Shown here: piece after piece, positions 48,601 through 56,734 of the stretch | How positions within the stretch are numbered: the stretch's first letter is position 1 | Layout of the letters: each line of letters opens with the position of its first letter | Assembly (NCBI GenBank): GCA_934047225.1 | Contig: OW203997.1 | Location: 5,876,417 to 5,940,416, forward strand | Origin: Ypsolopha sequella | Taxonomy: Eukaryota; Arthropoda; Insecta; Lepidoptera; Ypsolophidae | DNA: 64,000 nucleotides | Reading direction: 5' to 3' | Notes under the pieces: generated by a model | Seen by the model: only the letters and a program-made list of their open reading frames with translations | Told to the model about the DNA's origin: nothing | Database searches by the model: none | Translations under genes and position numbers: made by a program

Positions 48601-51600
48601 AAATCGACACTTTTTCATAGTTATTTATCTACTGTTCAAAAGAAGTCCTGAGTTAAATAAATTAGTATAACAATTTTGGGACCATTTTCTAGATTTTGGA
48701 GTATCAGAAACGCGATTGGGGGAATTTCACTCGATAGAAATAATCATTGAAATGAGGTCTAAATTTACACTTTTTTTAATATTCTGACAAATTGGAATAG
48801 CATACAGACTTCAAAAATATTTATTTAGATGGGTTTAAACAATACCCAAATTACTGGTTATTTTCATAGCTCTTTCAGTTAATTTTGTATTAATTTTTAA
48901 CCGAATTTTTGTAAATTTTCCCCAATTCCATCCCTCTCGCACTGCCGGTCTTTCCGCCTGGAGTAACGGGGACCTTTACGACGATCGTGGTGAATGCTAA
49001 AAATACTTACTCATAGAACCTGACTTCAATATGTGCCATCCTCTCGAAATACGTCATAGCAGCAGAACCATTGAGCGGTGCATATTGTATCTTGTATTGT
49101 TTGCTGAGGTCATCTAGGGACTCTATGGGGGTATCCAGACGAGATACCGTGAGGAAAGCTGCCAGGTTAGCGGTGTAGGAAGCTATGATGATAAAACTGC
49201 AAGCAGAAGAGACTTATGGGCCACTTATTCCGACACAAAAAGAATAAATTAGCCAGTATCTTCTTTGTTATCTCGTGTAACCCTGAAAAGTGAGTTCATC
49301 GACATTGTTAACGGCGTTTACTTTAGGAAGTAATGGATGAGCACCATTTTTGGCATTACCTGTGTGCCGCCCGCCAACCCTACGTCATGTTTGTGCCCGT
49401 AAAACATTGAATCAAATGTGAGTGTTCATTGTTACCAAGCAGTAAAATGTAGGAAATAACGATGAAAAGCACAAGGTCAACGCAAAGTTAGTTGGAATTT
49501 AAAATTAGCAATAGACAAAGCAACGAGCAAGAATTCAGGTCTTGCCACTGACAAGCCAAGATGGCTGGGCAGAGTCAATGAACTAAAAATTAGTGTGTTA
49601 ATTTTATTTTCGTAATAGTTTATTGGTGTAATTTCAGGGCGAATAAAAATACGTTGTCTGGACTTTTTTTAAGCTTTAGAGATCCGTAGAAGCTTTACTA
49701 AAAAAAAATTGCCTACTTTCTACCCATTTGCAACTATAATTCTAGGAACACCTTGGAATTAGGTTCTAAAATCAAAAACATCTATTACTTATGACCTTGC
49801 CTATGGTAACGGATACGTTCGGTGTCTAAAATGTGGCCGCCACGTGTTGCAAAAGATTATGCAACGAACTTCGTTGAACGAAGATTGACTGACCGTAACC
49901 CATTTACAACATTCGCTTTAGAACGAAGATAGCTGCAACACTGACCAATCACAGCAGCTTGTGTCAACAAAGCACCAATCATGTTTACCTACCTGATGAC
50001 GATTTTAGTGTTGATTCATCACATCACATCTTAGGTAAGTAACAGGCATGAACGTAAATACGTTCATGGTAACAGCATAATCTTTAGCAAGTTTATGCCA
50101 AGTTCCACATAGAACATACCTAATTATAAATTGATGATCTACGGAATAAATTACCCAAAAAGCCACCAAGTAGCCGCCAGTAATCGACCAGAGAGGTTCT
50201 TCGGTGCTTCCCCACCTCCTTGGGGGGTCAATGACGTCATGCAAAACCAAAGACACTCCTTCAAAGTAAACTCGCGTTTTTCTTCATCATCCTTGTACTT
50301 ATCTCGATTGTTCTGGTAGCTATACGGGCTCCATTTATCAAATACCCACATGAGGAAACTGAAAATAGGAATTTAAATTTAGAACAAGGTGCAACCAGAA
50401 AATAGCGACCCGAAGTCTGTTTGGTATTTAACCAGGTTGCGCTATACTTAGATTGTGGAAATGACAGAAGGGTATGTGTGACTGTTAGGTAAGCTAATTT
50501 ACACTTTTAAATTTACACTACATTCGTCTCTATATTCGTAATTGAACAAATTAATAAAACCACATGGCACAGTATGAACTAGAATAAAAAAGCTCAAGAG
50601 GCCTGTACAAAACCATTTGTAAATCATAGATATTCTTAAGGTAGTGTGTATTTGTTCCGATTGCATTACAGAATATCTAGGTTCCCAAACATATACTTTG
50701 AAAGGACACTGTTTTAAAGACGACAAAATGGGCAAATTAAATTTTCCATAGAAAGCTCATTTTTATCGTATTTCATGCTTAAATCAGTGTTCTTAGTTAA
50801 TTAATATTTGGGAACTTAGATATTCTGTAATGCAATCGGAACAAATACAGAATATACATGATTTACAAATGGTTTTGTTATTTCGTTTGTATAGACAAGG
50901 ATTGCTCCTTGGCGCATCGCATGGAAATCTAAAAAGGTGCGTGTCCGAATAGTGCGGTCAATCTAGAACTGAAACAAGAATCAAGAATTTTTTTAATGAA
51001 TAAATTGTAATATAAATTCACACAAGAGCGTTTTTGTAAAAAAAAATGCAATGCTATGTTTTACATATTTGGTTTAAATGTTTAAAACAGTCATTACTAT
51101 TATTTTCATTCTATTAGTTTGGAAGGACTATTGTTTTGAACTGAAAAAAAACAGATTTCACGCATTTTTTTATCTCCTTTTGGGCAGTGTTATCGTCTTG
51201 AAAAAGACCTTTATAACATGTATTTTTTCTGAACCCTATCTATTTTAGTTTGCAAGTAGGTACTACTGTTTCAAAACCAAAATTTTTCTACCTACGTCGT
51301 CATCTTAAGAGTTAAGGAAGACGCAGGCGAAACAATCTGGTCAGTAAAAGCGGTTAAAACCACTAAGAATTTTATTATAATTTTATTACCTACCAGTATG
51401 GCCGTATACGGCGAGGTTTGATTCCTAACCGTGACGAATGTGATTGTTACATTTTCTGTTCCCCATTGCGTAACAAATTATGAACGTATGAAATAAAACT
51501 CATTAGTGCGGTTGTACCGTTATGTCATTTCCGTCGCTCCGAGATTCTTTTGCTTTTTGCGGTCAAAATCAGCGGGCTTATTTGAAAAAAATCGTGTTCA

Positions 51601-54600
51601 CGGGACACCTGGCGCTAGAACATCAATAACACCAGGTTTTCAAGGGTTCATTGGAAGAAACTAGGTGTCTCCTCATATTGAAGAAAATATATTTGATTTA
51701 TCGATCTTTTAGCTACGGATTCCACCTATAAACAATGTTTTAAGATTTATGGTTTTGTCCAAAAAAAATTTTTTTTCCGCCCTCTTTTTTTTGGTTTTCA
51801 AACGTTAGTTTCAAAGACGCGGTTAAGATATCAACTTGATTTTTTTTTATAAAATAGGCAATAGAAATATGAAGGGGTTACCTAAATCCAATATTTTTTT
51901 TCCTACAAAATATTTCAGTATTAGCTAAAAACACACCATTTTGTTGTTTCGCTGCATGATCACTAGTATTACGCGTCCAAGAACAAGAGGCCAAAGAGCC
52001 AACATATAATCGCGTCTATGAAAAGCGAATAAGGTCTTTGCCATTAGACTTATTGTGCTGGACCATGGACTATACATCCATGTGCTGGACGGGTAATAAA
52101 AAAAGTTGCTAGGGTATGCCATCCTCTTCAGCATTACCTGAATCTATCTCGTCTATAGCGTTTAGTTGTGTGCAATAAGGTACCTACTTACTTGAGAGGG
52201 TGTACCTCTACCGAGTACCTAAGTACCAGAGTCTAAAAGGTCTTTTCTGTGAAGCTATCTCACCTTCAATATTTCAAGATATGGGCAGTGTCCTCAATAG
52301 GCACCATCAAAATGCATGTCATCCTACACTTACTATGTATTTATTAAAAAAAAAACAAATCTACTCGTAAATCAACAAACTACGTTTCGAGTACACTCCA
52401 TGTATGTCACACGAATTGCAAATGTAAATAGAATTATAATAAGTATGTCAACACGGGACCAAGTTCATAACTTACCTACATCATGTATGGTGAGGTAGAC
52501 ATATTGGTTGACCTCGTTCTATAAAATCTAGATAAGAAAATAATGGAATAGCACGCCTATGGGCGGTCAGGTTTTATCGATCAAATGGTATTATTACCGG
52601 TAAATCCAAATATAAGTGAAACAGCGCACAGCCGCTTTGATTTTATTGTATAACCCGGAGACTGACCAAAATTTGAAAATCGCGTGTCAAAATGCGCGCG
52701 AAATGACTAAGAATGAGTCTTACTTCAAGATTAAAATTAAAATAAACTATTTAGGTTTATTTTTTCTATGCAAATTTTAATAAACATTAGTGTCGATTCA
52801 GCACAATACGATTTAACTTATTTGACAGCACTATACTTAATTTAAATGTTCTGTCTTTTTCTTTATGTATCGATAAGACAAATACAGGACGCTTAAAATA
52901 AGGTTAGTCCTCTCAAATAAGCTAAGACTTATTGGTCTTATTACACCGAATGGACACCAATGTCTTCTTGCTATGAGTTTTATTTTTTATTTTAGACATA
53001 AAATTCAAGTCGCATTAGAGATTTTTTTTAAATCATTCTAACTGCCGATAAACTGTCTTAACAGTTTGGCGGAAAATTATTGTTTTGTTTATATTACTTA
53101 TGATAAATAAAGTTTTTAAAAATGAAAAAATGAAGGCATTATTTTCAAAAATTATATCTATCGAGTGAAAATTGTCCAATTAGGTAACTGGCTTTGCATT
53201 ATCTTTATAAAGGTCTGAAAAAATATTTAAGTATTTAAATTTTACATTGATCAAGTATGTGGCATATTTATGCAAAAACACTGCAATTTCGATGTATACC
53301 CTCTAAAAGTAAGCACGGCGCGGCGGGTATAACAGGGCAAGTAAAAATATAAAGATACTAAAGTGTAAAAACACACATACAACACTATCGTCACGATGTT
53401 GGCACAGATGGGATATCACTCCATAAGTCAAGCATTCGTACACCCACGTCTTACAGACAATTTTCACGTTATAACAAGATGGATACATCACCGTACTTTG
53501 AGGATAAATAAAATGCTTTTCGGAGCGTCTAGGATTCATCACAGACGTGTTTTCCTTCACAGTTCAGGGGATCTAAAAAGGCCAACTTGGGTGAATCATA
53601 TTCAATGGGTGAATATTTGAAAGTAGGATGGAGTCAGAGCTATTTGACGCGTGTAAAAGAGACGGCATTAGAACGGAATCATAATATCTATATTATCTGT
53701 GATAATATGATTCATTAAAAGCGGCCTTTTTAGAGGACCAGCTAGTGGTAAGTAGGTTACAAAAAATTACGCTCAATAATTTAGCAAAACTCATTGACGC
53801 TTACGACACGATTCGAACTTGGATCGCAAGATTGACAACCGATTGGGCTATTGCAGCTTTAAGTACCTATGTAAGAAGTTAATCTTCAAATAACGATGTA
53901 AATATTTTCTTACCTTGTAAAGAAGTACGCAGCCAAAATGGACATCCACACATCGTTTTCAAGAACCGTTAGAAACTTGAATAAAGATGTCGGGGTTCTT
54001 GGCAACTTCATCAGAATCGTGATACCGACAAGATCATAGTAGGGAACCGTAAAATCTACCACATTTTCCCTTTCAGCCATCACGGATAATGACGCCAAGC
54101 CAATATCAGCCCTCTTTTCTATTAGTTCTTTTATAATTCCGTTCCAATTCCCATTCTCATCCATAAAACCGAAGTTGTTGTCTGGTGCTAGAGTTATTTC
54201 GTAATCGAACTTGACGATTTGTCGGATCTCTTCGATGAGGTCTATGCAGTAGCCTTTGTACCCCTTCGGCGAGTCTTCGTCCCGTATTATAAAAGGCTGT
54301 TGCTAGAAAGAGAGTAAGAAAATGAGATTGTCCTGGTTGCAGACTTATCGTCAGTTTCCGTGAGTGTCTCAAAATGTGCCAAAACTATTATTTATACAAA
54401 GTTTAAAGTTGCAAACAATAAGATGTCATCATCGCAAATAGGCGTAAACGCCATTTGATCAAACAGTCTATACGCCTTTGTATTGCGCGCGGCTAGGCCG
54501 TTGCCAAGTTCGTTGACTTTGACTTACCTCGACGGTCACGATTCTGTACACTAATTGGGCTGAATAGTCACTCATGTTTTCGGGGTCTGACAATGACAAA

Positions 54601-56734
54601 GAATTCGTGAGGCCAGCCTTCCATGAGCCTAGAGATTTACTTCCAATAGACGCACCATCTTTGACTGTAACGGCCGATATTTCCGTATTGAACTCCATGT
54701 AGCTTCGACCGTTTATTGGTTCATCTTCAGGGATATAAAATGGCGCGTATGTCGGGGTTTCCTTCACCTACAATTCAAACCAAACTATAAATTAATGAAA
54801 TTAACTAAATATAGTTCAGCAGTAGCCCAGTTAAAAGTACCTCTTCGAAAGCAGTTTTCAGATCGAGGGACCTATTTGGTGTATTTTTGCCGTCATACTC
54901 ATCACAAGTTATGTATCGCATGTCATTTGGCCATTTGCCAGAATCCAGCAGTGCTCTGGAATATCATAAAATGTTAGACTCTAGTGGAATAAGCCAAGCT
55001 AATTATAGAAAACGCAGGTACACGTGGCGCACGGAAATGCTGTTATAGTGCGTTTCATAAAATAGTTCTTATTCCGTAATGTTGGCATCAACGATGTATA
55101 AACGAGATGATTGGATTAAACAAAATTTCATGTTACGGATTGGCTGATATTGCTGCTACCAACAAAACTGCATAAGAACTATTTTATGAAACGGACATAA
55201 TATATATTTGGACTAGGCAATTACATAATTCTTGTATGGCTTTATTATCTATAAATCTTATGGTATAAAATTGGACATTACTTGACAGCCAAAAACGTCC
55301 TCAGCGACAAGTCAAAGTAAAAGGCTGATGTTATTTCTGGCTCCCCATTCATGCTGTACGTAGTCTTGATTTTTCCTAATCGGTCTCTACTCTTGGCATC
55401 TGGTGTGGGTCTCAGATACACGATGGTGGCGTCTTTGCACCCGCAACTGATGTCCCCTTTATCTAAAGATAGCGCAAACCACGCGGTTTTTCTGCCGAAA
55501 TATTGATTCTCATCGGCGGCGTCTAGAACATTCTTTATGGTTCTCAAGCTTCCTATGACAAAGAAGTTCACAATATCCAACTGCCGAAGACTCTTTAACT
55601 GGTTTTTGATTTCGTCTTTGTTGAAACTCTTGACTGGGGTAATGACGTGTCGCGTGGGAATGTTTTGTAGCAACGACTTGTATTTATGGTCCATTACTGC
55701 AAAGCGTAAACGGTGTCAGAATGTATTTTGGGTTAAAGCTAATTATAGTCAACATCCTGAAAGTTAATAAACAGGATGATTAACAACCGACCATTGAAAT
55801 AAATCGTCAAATACTAACCAAAGAACTCGTCAAAAATTATAGCTGCGTTAGTAATATCCTGCTTTGTAACGATAGCTCTTATAGACTCTGGTAGAATATC
55901 AGCTGGAGGCATAACCTGCAGCATGAACTTCGTTTGGTTCGCCGTCAGGGACCGCCATTGCCTCAAATCACCGATTTGACCGAATGAACCAGAAATTGTA
56001 GGGAGGGATAATGCAGCAGTAAATGATTTAATAGTTTCTGAACCTATACCGGTCATGGTGAAGTCAAGAACGACGTGTGGTGATTTCTTATTCGAGACCA
56101 TGTCATTGTATTTTCTGCAAACTGGAAAATGATTATAAATATTTTCATTGGATATAGGTACCTATTGCCATATTCTTATCTGTGTATACGATTTGCCTGT
56201 TGTTTGAACTAGTTTGTCTAAAAAGTAATTAGCCACATTGTCTACTTACATTTACTTAAGTCATTATCTAGTAAAAAACAAGCGTCGTGGCCAGTGATTT
56301 TCCGAGTGTAAACCATCACGGTGCACACCTTACACTCGCTAACTTTACCGTCTTACCATTCTCTAGAAATGCTTTGGCGTCGGTTCGGTTTCCAACGACT
56401 ATAACTGGCTCCACCGCCAGCCCCAAGCTAGGGTTCCGCCGTACATACTCCTTGGCTACTTCAAAAGCCTTCTCCGCTAAGGCATTGCTTTCTTCGTTCA
56501 CTAACACTGCACAAATACATTACAATGAAGCTAATTAAAATTTAATTGCACAGTAACAAGAAAAAAAGCTGATGACTAGTTATTACATGGCCGCCTATCA
56601 TCTCGGCTGATAAATACGGAGAATAAGTTATAAATAACAGGTAGTTACTTACACACATTGATGTTTTGTGTGGTTTGAGCCGTACCAAGTCGAACCAAGC
56701 AAAACACTGATAAAACCCTGAGCACGGTACTCAT
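21601..56734 (-). CDS. Ir25a: Ionotropic receptor co-receptor IR25a (complete, 14 exons)
   Basis: Coding exons from the start: 56653-56734, 56357-56506, 55819-56121, 55282-55696, 54841-54955, 54528-54767, 53914-54302, 50155-50358, 49011-49196, 46975-47159, 44208-44355, 26068-26188, 24286-24405 and 21601-21711. All have GT-AG sites and the phases close to 2769 nt, 922 residues plus TAA; insect IR25a is usually about 900-950. Residues 1-20 are a signal peptide (MSTVLRVLSVFCLVRLGTAQ). The amino-terminal domain follows to about residue 400, then ligand-binding lobe S1 with R in SVMAERENVVDFT. M1 ends in SFLMWVF. The pore loop reads TSLTPQGGGEAPKNLSGR, M3 carries the iGluR signature SYTANLAAF, lobe S2 runs GSAAMTYF to LEKLKENWW, and M4 is GGVFIVIFMGIGLACVTL. 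IR25a is the broad co-receptor of tuning IRs for amines, acids, humidity and temperature in sensory cilia (family knowledge). The first seven exons span 2.8 kb; the rest spread over 29 kb, with an 18-kb repeat-filled intron. Confidence 0.95.
21819..21990. mobile_element. Fold-back in IR25a intron 13
   Basis: CAGTACTCCCAAGGTAATAA then GCGCATACAAATCT pairs with AGATTTGTATGCGCATTATA then CTTTGGGAGAACTGTAC. It lies 110 bp from exon 14. Confidence 0.75.
22230..22455 (-). repeat. CATCTAGCTGTCAAATTTG repeat, copy A
   Basis: GTGTGATTGCTTATAAAAAA then GTGGTCTGTCTCTGTCTGTC and GATAGCAAAGGACACATTTC. The inverse copy is at 61060-61275. Confidence 0.8.
23086..23247. mobile_element. GATTCTGAAGGCTTTAAT fold-back, copy 2
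   Basis: AGATTCTAAAGGCTTTAATT pairs with AATTAAAGCCATCAGAATCG, with the same interior as 17412-17582. IR25a intron 13. Confidence 0.82.
23495..23655 (-). mobile_element. Palindromic GGG-CTCTACCGCG element, copy 3
   Basis: Nearly identical to 6495-6655, in the same orientation, inside IR25a intron 13. Confidence 0.88.
23742..24280 (+). mobile_element. Lepidopteran repeat ending at the IR25a exon 13 donor
   Basis: Starts AAAAAACCGGGCAAGTGCGA and ends TTTTAGGTACGAAACCCTAA at about 24280. Exon 13 ends at 24286 and its donor GTTCGT spans 24285-24280, so the element starts within or just after the splice donor. Confidence 0.8.
24480..24915. repeat. GC-rich block in IR25a intron 12
   Basis: CpG-rich compared with its surroundings (CGCGCTTGCTCGCTCAAAGC, GTCGAGAGAGCGCAAGTCAC). 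Open frames run on both strands because stops are rare in GC-rich DNA. The ends CTCTTTCTCGCGCC and GAGCGAGAGAGAGAT are loosely inverse, so it may be a mobile element. No protein family recognised. Confidence 0.45.
24945..25295. mobile_element. Fold-back with a second palindrome inside
   Basis: Outer arms CTTATGTATTGTGTAAACTG and CAGTTTACACAATACATAGG. Inner arms AACAAGGATTTTATGGCACG and GCGCCATAAGATCCTTGT, and AACTAATGCCGCTACCATAC with GTATGGTAGTGGCATTAGTT. Two open frames here are by-products. Confidence 0.8.
25396..25640 (+). repeat. tRNA-derived SINE-like sequence
   Basis: TCTCGGGTTCAAATATCG resembles a B box. The body shares GTCGGTGAAACTTGGGTGTA and CTCAGAACACCTCTGGCATC with 14240-14380, 43500-43600 and 57170-57355. 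Confidence 0.5.
25660..26000. repeat. Three tandem copies of a repeat of about 135 bp
   Basis: The block AACCTCAAAAGGATAAATGT then GGGTTACACCCAGTTACACC and ACTATTGCGCTCAGTGCC recurs near 25685, 25795 and 25930, joined by TGTAACTCACTTTCATTTTT-like spacers. The third copy ends about 70 bp from the donor of IR25a exon 12 (26067). Confidence 0.8.
27470..27965. repeat. Four degenerate tandem copies of a repeat of about 133 bp
   Basis: Each unit holds AGAACTCCTTAACG, then CAATCGCTTTGTATTAGG, GTGCTGATTG and a CCACCTGACCTT(C/T)GATC-like end. Units begin near 27475, 27608, 27745 and 27880. On - the copies partly keep an open frame with VKEFYG and EGQVGIL-like pieces. Stops interrupt it and no family was recognised. 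Confidence 0.7.
28105..28370. mobile_element. Fold-back before the THAP pseudogene
   Basis: ATTATAAAATGACCGATGGT then AATAACACTTTTTCCGACTT pairs with GGCGGAAAAAGTGTTATTTC then ACCATCGGTCATTTTATAAT, arms of about 90 bp. Confidence 0.85.
28478..28763 (+). pseudogene. THAP-domain pseudogene (frameshift and early stop)
   Basis: ATG at 28478 begins MVKACSVK. The THAP pattern C-x4-C then continues only in another frame (CRSQIFGNCGISFHR), so one base is missing near 28501. CATAG|GTAAGG at 28547 is the THAP intron donor. The second exon starts at 28640 after TTACAG and reads LPKTENIRRKWLEVLGNE, then VCSRHFKAEDF, and stops with TAA at 28761 before the C-terminal AVP box. It has the same exon structure as the gene at 10207 but is diverged. 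It lies on the strand opposite IR25a in its 18-kb intron, just after a fold-back element. Confidence 0.72.
30488..30565. repeat. Dinucleotide-rich TA/CATA tract
   Basis: CATACATATATATATGTATA and similar runs; simple-sequence DNA. Open frames on - here are low complexity. Confidence 0.85.
30778..30870 (+). pseudogene. THAP-domain fragment (first exon only)
   Basis: ATG at 30778 begins MPCCTVKDCKNYEKKFKKPDG and continues ISYHQK, matching the C-x4-C and F/YH end of a THAP first exon. No good donor follows at the conserved place. Reading on gives about a dozen more codons and a stop. A possible relic exon follows the acceptor TTTTCAG near 31160, reading SKIPRKHFSDVSKSNNN and ending in TAA about 31280. 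It cannot be joined in a sensible THAP frame. Confidence 0.5.
32510..32615. repeat. Element related to the satellite unit, copy 1
   Basis: ACGAGATGATTGGATAAAAC, TATGTCTATGGATTGGAT and GGCAAAGGAACTATTTTAT. The same run occurs at the left edge of the satellite (38135-38155) and at 55105-55193. Confidence 0.65.
32945..33405. mobile_element. Large diverged fold-back
   Basis: GACCAAGTTAACTTGAGACA pairs with TCTCAAGTTGACTTGGGC. GCATCACCGCAGCAATGAAC pairs with GTTCATCGCTGCGGCAATGC. The centre CCAAACTTATCTGTTTCGGT pairs with ACCGAAACAGATAAGTTTG. Confidence 0.75.
33858..34126. mobile_element. AAGGTGACTTTTTG fold-back, near-perfect palindrome
   Basis: The left arm AAGGTGACTTTTTGATCATC pairs with the right arm GATGATCAAAAAGTCACCTT. 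Inner parts also pair (TTGGATCAATAACAATTTTT with ACAAACATTGTTATTGATCC). It lies in the IR25a 18-kb intron. Confidence 0.85.
34834..37015 (-). pseudogene. Transib/RAG1-like transposase, broken by a 41-bp triplication
   Basis: The N-terminal part (37015 to about 35771) starts MSKTNIEVSC and holds a basic, lysine- and arginine-rich region and a candidate first catalytic Asp in CKWGCDGSQQ. The second candidate Asp is in TMVDGKVCNAATG, followed by a RAG1-type zinc pair CYVC, 16-19 residues on as in RAG1. The C-terminal part (to stop 34834) holds LHARIRIFESLLHLAY, WHPMSPTMHKILIHG and the candidate catalytic Glu in LSEEGAEARNKHFR. A 41-bp unit present three times at 35701-35823 adds 82 bp, shifts the frame and gives a stop just after the first copy. 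Without it the protein would be about 690 residues, within the range I expect for the superfamily. The break looks recent, since both parts are otherwise open. Confidence 0.85.
35701..35823. repeat. 41-bp segment in three tandem copies inside the transposase
   Basis: CCCCGTGGCAGCGTTACACA starts at 35701, 35742 and 35783, a strict 41-bp period with one or two base differences at the joins. On - it encodes MVDGKVCNAATGTK, including the second catalytic Asp. As 82 extra bases are not a multiple of three, the frame is broken. Confidence 0.93.
37790..38095. mobile_element. Fold-back element left of the satellite
   Basis: AATGCCGTCTCTTTTGTACG pairs with CGTGCAAAAGAGACGGCATT. CTTTCAAATCATTCTATAAC pairs with CATAAAATGATTTGAAAGTA, with TTTTTAGAGGACCAG between. 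Related sequence is at 53565-53745. Confidence 0.8.
38170..42795. repeat. 113-bp satellite array, about 41 copies, in an IR25a intron
   Basis: CACCGCGGCA recurs at 38231, 38344, 38457 and onward every 113 bp to 42753. Copies are nearly identical. Variant sites include GACATATTG for GACCTATTG, GTCAAATTG for GTCGAATTG, TTACGACAG for TTACGGCAG, two copies lacking about 10 bp (near 39861 and 41094) and one short duplication near 39365. The left edge joins sequence like a small inverted-repeat element (TATGTCTATGGATTGGAT). The right edge joins AAATTCATACTAGAGGCCTG, like the start of another repeat family. 113 is not a multiple of three and the frames close, so the array is not coding. Confidence 0.97.
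43083..43451 (+). repeat. AGAGGATGGCATACCCTAGC repeat, copy 1
   Basis: Runs from AGAGGATGGCATACCCTAGC through GTGTGTTTTTAGCTAATACT to GTTGATGTTCTAGCGTCAGG. Just right of the satellite. Other copies: 51601-52129 (-), 62339-62786 (+) and partial pieces to 63446. Confidence 0.85.
43460..43610 (+). repeat. tRNA-derived SINE-like sequence
   Basis: GGTCATGGGTTCAATTCCCG is a good B box and CTTTGGCCGAGGGTAAAACA an A-box-like start. The body CACAGTTCAAACTTGGGGAC and CACCTCGGACACCTTCTCGG links it to 25480-25620. No tRNA fold is intact. Confidence 0.6.
43655..43960. mobile_element. GATTCTGAAGGCTTT fold-back, copy 3, split by another fold-back
   Basis: The outer arms TTCTGAAGGCTTTCATTTTA and TAAAATTAAAGCCTTCAGAA are the same family as 17412-17582. 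Inside, at about 43725-43861, GGTGTTACTACAAAACGGTG then TTTAACTTTAGACAGTGTTT pairs with its inverse ending ACCGTTTTGTAGTAACAC. Confidence 0.88.
45000..45500. mobile_element. Two adjacent fold-back elements
   Basis: 45000-45230 has GTGTTAAGATGAAGTTGCGG (also at 4379-4400) and TTTTTCGCTATTCGAGG with CTCCATAGTAAAAGTTGTTC, shared with 15977-15991. 45231-45500 is a copy of the AAGGTGACTTTTTG family (CCAAATTCATACTGGAGGCT). IR25a intron 10. Confidence 0.65.
45929..46388. repeat. 38-bp minisatellite, about 12 copies
   Basis: The unit GAATTGTGCCTAGTTTACAC plus CTGTCAGTACTAGGAAGTC repeats with a 38-bp period from 45929, 45967 and 46005 onward. Copies differ at single bases (GG or AG in AGGAAG, TGCC or TGCG). 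It lies in the IR25a intron between exons 11 and 10. No other function is visible. Confidence 0.95.
46690..46855. mobile_element. ATTGGTGTCGATTCGG MITE, copy 1
   Basis: AACACCAATTCGGTGTAACA at the left and GCGCCGAATCGACACCAAT at the right. The middle AAAATAAGGTTAGTCCTGTC is shared with 52785-52965. Confidence 0.75.
50605..50885. mobile_element. Fold-back in IR25a intron 7
   Basis: AAAACCATTTGTAAATCATA pairs with CATGATTTACAAATGGTTTT. TTCCGATTGCATTACAGAAT pairs with ATTCTGTAATGCAATCGGAA. Confidence 0.85.
51601..52129 (-). repeat. AGAGGATGGCATACCCTAGC repeat, copy 2
   Basis: Inverse copy, from GACACCTGGCGCTAGAACAT to TTGCTAGGGTATGCCATCCT. It has a longer middle (TTTTTTTTGGTTTTCAAACG) than copy 1. 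IR25a intron 7. Confidence 0.85.
52785..52965. mobile_element. ATTGGTGTCGATTCGG MITE, copy 2
   Basis: ATTAGTGTCGATTCAGCACA at the left, TTACACCGAATGGACACCAA at the right, with GACAGCACTATACTTAATTT and AAAATAAGGTTAGTCCTCTC inside. IR25a intron 7. Confidence 0.75.
53565..53745. repeat. Partial copy of the 37790-38095 family
   Basis: CAGGGGATCTAAAAAGGCCA, TTGGGTGAATCATATTCA, AAAAGAGACGGCATTAGAAC and GCGGCCTTTTTAGAGGACCA. IR25a intron 7. Confidence 0.75.
55051..55193. mobile_element. CGTTTCATAAAATAGTTC element in IR25a intron 4
   Basis: Exact 21-bp inverted ends: CGTTTCATAAAATAGTTCTT at 55051 and AAGAACTATTTTATGAAACG ending 55193. Its interior GAGATGATTGGATTAAACAA matches 32515-32540. The left arm read in inverse, with flanking TTACGG and CACTATA, matches the 113-bp satellite unit. 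Confidence 0.82.

Noticed and set aside
56357..56507. Longer IR25a exon 2 ending near 56316
   Set aside because: The earlier donor GTAAGA at 56356 gives the phase that joins LEN to VCRKYND; later donors give wrong phases or unlikely residues.
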